The translations under genes were made by a program, and so were the position numbers. Below are positions 4,883-6,859 of a stretch of 6,859 bases of DNA, one piece after another (position 1 is the first letter of the stretch; each line of letters opens with the position of its first letter). Source of the DNA: Candidatus Nitrosopumilus sp. (GTDB lineage Archaea > Thermoproteota > Nitrososphaeria > Nitrososphaerales > Nitrosopumilaceae); contig JAPYTM010000044.1 in NCBI GenBank assembly GCA_029941825.1, forward strand, positions 1 to 6,859, written 5' to 3'. Under the pieces are notes generated by a model. That model ran no database searches. It was not told where the DNA came from and saw only the letters and a program-made list of their open reading frames with translations.

Positions 4883-4993
4883 CTAAAAAGTAGTTTTGAA
4901 TTATTTGACCATCATGATAAATGCAAAAGGTGGATTAGTTATTGATTTTTAGAAATATTATTGTAAAAATTAGAATTTGACACATATTGGTTT

Positions 4994-5000
4994 TTTAATA
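4994..5000 (+). promoter_or_regulatory. TATA box for pepF
   Basis: TTTAATA, inside ttttttaatag, is centred 25 bases before the ATG at 5022. No Shine-Dalgarno site lies in the A-rich stretch before the ATG, so a leaderless mRNA is likely. Confidence 0.5.
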
Positions 5001-5021
5001 GTTACAAAAATAGAAAAATAG

Positions 5022-6794
5022 ATGTCAAAGTATCAACCTGGGGAATGGGATCTAACAGAATTAGCAAAAAATCCAAAAAGTCCAGCATTCCAAAAACAGA
5101 TTTTAGAAATTGAAAAACAAGCAACAAAATTTGAGAAAATAAAATCAAAATTGGAGCCCAAAATATCATCTAAAAAATTTATGGGTATTTTAAAAGAAAT
5201 TGAAGAGATTTCTGAAAAAATGAGTAAAATTGGAGGATATGCATCATTATCATATTCTTCAGATACACAGTCAGATGAAGCAACATCTCTAATGACTAAA
5301 ATGTCAAAATTGGGTTCTGAAATTTCAAACAAGGTTTTATTTTTTGATTTATGGTGGAAAACTCAAGTAGATGAAAAAAATGCAAAAAGACTCATGAAAG
5401 ATACAGGGGAATTAAATGAATATTTATCTCACAAAAGGTTATTTGCAAAATATTCTCTGAGTGAGCCAGAAGAAAAAATAATCAACACATTAGATGTTAC
5501 AGGAATTTCTGCACTTGTAAAACTGTATGATAAGATAACTAATGCCTATGAATATAAAATGAAAATAGGAAATAAAACTAAAATTCTGACAAGGGAGGAA
5601 CTTACAAATTATGTACGAAGTACTAATTCAAAAATTCGTGAAACAGCGTACAAAACTATTCTAACAAAATATACACAAAATAAAGGAGTAACAGGCGAAA
5701 TATATCAAAATATTGTTCTTAATTGGAGAGATGAAGGTATTGAGATTAGAGGATATGATAGTCCAATATCAATGAGGAATATTGGAAATGATATAGATGA
5801 CAAAACCATAGATTCACTTCTTTCAGTTTGCAGAAAAAATTCTTCTGTTTTTCAAAAATTCTTTATTCAAAAAGCAAAAATGTTGAAAATGAAAAAATTA
5901 AGGAGATATGACTTGTATGCTCCTGCAGCTGCCAACATAAAAGAAAAAAATTATTCATACAACACATCAGTAAAATTAGTTTTTGAATCACTTGGAAAAT
6001 TCAGTGAAACATTAGAAATGTTTGCAAGAAAAGTTTTTGATGAAAATCATGTTGATTCATCCATAAGACGAGGAAAAAGAGATGGTGCATTTTGTAGTAC
6101 TTTGACACCAAAAATTACACCATACGTACTAGTAAATTTTACAGGTAAATCAAGAGATGTTTTCACTTTAGCTCATGAATTAGGTCATGCAGTACATAGT
6201 CAAGCAGCTCAAGATAGATCAATTTTGGTTCAAGATGCACCTTTACCATTGGCAGAAACAGCATCAACATTTTCAGAATTATTACTATACGATAATCTGT
6301 CTGACAAAATTTCAGATAATGAGAAAAAGATAATTTTATCAGAAAAAATTGATGATCTGTACGCAACAATTCTTAGACAATCATTTTTCACAATATTTGA
6401 AATTGATGCCCATAAACAAATTGGAAATGGAACTACAGTGGAGGGAATTTCAAAGATATATCTACAAAATCTAAAAGAACAATTTGGTAATTCAATTAAT
6501 CTTTCTGAAGACTTTGCAATAGAATGGAGTTGTATTCCTCACTTTTATCACACACCGTTTTACTGTTATGCGTATTCTTTTGGAAACTTACTTGCATTAT
6601 CTCTATTTCAAAGATACAAAAAAGAAGGGAAAGATTTTGTCCCAGCATATATCAACATTCTTGCTGCAGGCGGTTCTAAAAAACCAGAAAAACTTCTCTC
6701 AGAATATGGATTCAATATTAGATCACCAAAATTTTGGCAAGAAGGATTTGATTATGTTAAGGAACAAGTTAAAGCACTTTCGTCATTAAATTAA
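5022..6794 (+). CDS. pepF: Oligoendopeptidase F, M3-family zinc metallopeptidase
   Basis: A cytosolic zinc peptidase that cleaves short peptides, finishing protein breakdown started by the proteasome and similar machines. At 590 residues it has the usual PepF length. Seen: no signal peptide; an all-helical N-terminal half with long charged helices (about 25-110), in the position of the oligoendopeptidase F N-terminal domain; then the M3 catalytic domain (about 200-580). The zinc site is HELGH (H385, E386, H389) with the third ligand E412 in LAETASTFSE, the typical PepF spacing and wording. A downstream HFYHTPFYCYAY segment (H507, Y509, Y514, Y516) corresponds to the His/Tyr substrate-binding region of M3 enzymes. 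The active site is intact, so it should be functional. The reading frame is undamaged and codon use is like the neighbours. It is monocistronic. The exact peptide-length preference cannot be read from the sequence. Confidence 0.95.
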   Translation: MSKYQPGEWDLTELAKNPKSPAFQKQILEIEKQATKFEKIKSKLEPKISSKKFMGILKEIEEISEKMSKIGGYASLSYSSDTQSDEATSLMTKMSKLGSEISNKVLFFDLWWKTQVDEKNAKRLMKDTGELNEYLSHKRLFAKYSLSEPEEKIINTLDVTGISALVKLYDKITNAYEYKMKIGNKTKILTREELTNYVRSTNSKIRETAYKTILTKYTQNKGVTGEIYQNIVLNWRDEGIEIRGYDSPISMRNIGNDIDDKTIDSLLSVCRKNSSVFQKFFIQKAKMLKMKKLRRYDLYAPAAANIKEKNYSYNTSVKLVFESLGKFSETLEMFARKVFDENHVDSSIRRGKRDGAFCSTLTPKITPYVLVNFTGKSRDVFTLAHELGHAVHSQAAQDRSILVQDAPLPLAETASTFSELLLYDNLSDKISDNEKKIILSEKIDDLYATILRQSFFTIFEIDAHKQIGNGTTVEGISKIYLQNLKEQFGNSINLSEDFAIEWSCIPHFYHTPFYCYAYSFGNLLALSLFQRYKKEGKDFVPAYINILAAGGSKKPEKLLSEYGFNIRSPKFWQEGFDYVKEQVKALSSLN

Positions 6795-6800
6795 TTTTTT
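6795..6800 (+). terminator. T6 tract directly after pepF
   Basis: Six T bases immediately follow the pepF TAA stop and are a plausible archaeal U-tract terminator. On the minus strand the following ATTTATT could likewise end a transcript coming from the right. Confidence 0.45.
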
Positions 6801-6807
6801 AATAAAT

Positions 6808-6848
6808 GGGGCTGACAGTCCAACGCATGGACTGCCAGCTTGTTCCCC
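6808..6848. other. GC-rich hairpin at the right edge, candidate structured RNA
   Basis: A long imperfect hairpin: CAGTCC (6816-6821) pairs perfectly with GGACTG (6829-6834) around a seven-base loop. After an A/C mismatch, GCTG (6811-6814) pairs CAGC (6836-6839), and GGG (6808-6810) can pair CCC in 6845-6848 across a TTGTT bulge. The stretch is far richer in G and C than its surroundings; in this AT-rich genome only the tRNA shows comparable composition. This suggests part of a structured RNA gene, on either strand, running out of the window. I could not match it to tRNA, 5S, 16S, SRP or RNase P consensus. A short hairpin at a gene boundary is the alternative. Confidence 0.5.
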
Positions 6849-6859
6849 GAACGGTTTGA

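Larger units (their letters stand above)
4807..5021. other. AT-rich gap without a supported gene
   Basis: These 215 bases hold a T-tract terminator near the left end and the pepF promoter at the right end. The longest ATG-initiated reading seen is 12 codons (4914-4952), with no start signal. I searched for C/D-box motifs and found no convincing C and D pair. No hairpin of note was seen. Confidence 0.6.

Noticed and set aside
4914..4952. 12-codon ORF in the gap before pepF
   Set aside because: It is too short and has no supporting start signal, no recognisable product and no sign of conservation that can be judged here.
5033..5332. 99-residue minus-strand ORF inside pepF, and similar antisense ORFs in sucC, pepF and the zinc-finger gene
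   Set aside because: They lie entirely within or across well-supported genes, have low-complexity translations and no promoter, and are explained as shadows of the plus-strand coding sequence.
6568..6789. 73-residue plus-strand ORF inside the end of pepF
   Set aside because: It is an alternative frame of the conserved M3 catalytic domain with no independent signals; the pepF frame is intact.
6806..6859. 17-codon ORF from ATG at 6806 to TGA at the last bases of the window
   Set aside because: It has no Shine-Dalgarno site, its codon use and GC content are unlike the genes here, and it coincides with a strong hairpin, so the sequence is better explained as RNA structure.
1..6859. Defence island, mobile element or CRISPR array
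   Set aside because: No transposase, integrase, nuclease gene, terminal inverted repeats or regularly spaced repeats were seen; gene content is housekeeping with uniform codon use.

Overview
The window looks like ordinary chromosome from an ammonia-oxidising archaeon of the Thaumarchaeota/Nitrososphaerota, most likely Nitrosopumilus-like. The signs are very AT-rich DNA, archaeal proteins (a Dps-like ferritin of the archaeal DPSL type and ribosomal protein L40e), an archaeal tRNA with a bulge-helix-bulge intron, and several genes with a TATA element about 25-30 bases before the start codon and no Shine-Dalgarno site, as expected of leaderless transcripts. The assignment rests on recognised protein families and sequence style; no database search was possible.

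Layout, left to right: the C-terminal half of a Dps-like ferritin (1-300, probably cut by the window edge); a 112-residue protein of unknown function (413-751); the sucC-sucD pair for the two succinyl-CoA synthetase subunits (784-2804), overlapping by four bases with a TTG start and a strong Shine-Dalgarno site; ribosomal protein L40e (2836-3003, 55 residues); a convergent small unknown gene on the minus strand (3006-3254); tRNA-Val(CAC) with a 19-base intron in the variable-loop region (3351-3444); a secreted unknown protein starting at TTG (3533-3958); inorganic pyrophosphatase (4008-4547) followed after one base by a UBP-type zinc-finger protein (4549-4806); a 215-base AT-rich gap; an M3-family oligoendopeptidase F (5022-6794); and a GC-rich hairpin at the right edge (6808-6848) that may begin or end a structured RNA.

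Functionally this is housekeeping: central carbon and energy metabolism (succinyl-CoA synthetase, pyrophosphatase), translation (L40e, tRNA-Val), iron/oxidative-stress protection (Dps-like ferritin) and peptide turnover (PepF). No mobile element, CRISPR array or defence island is visible. The most rewarding items are the tRNA intron, whose 3' part duplicates one strand of the anticodon stem, the edge hairpin, the pyrophosphatase/UBP zinc-finger pair, and the small unknown proteins.
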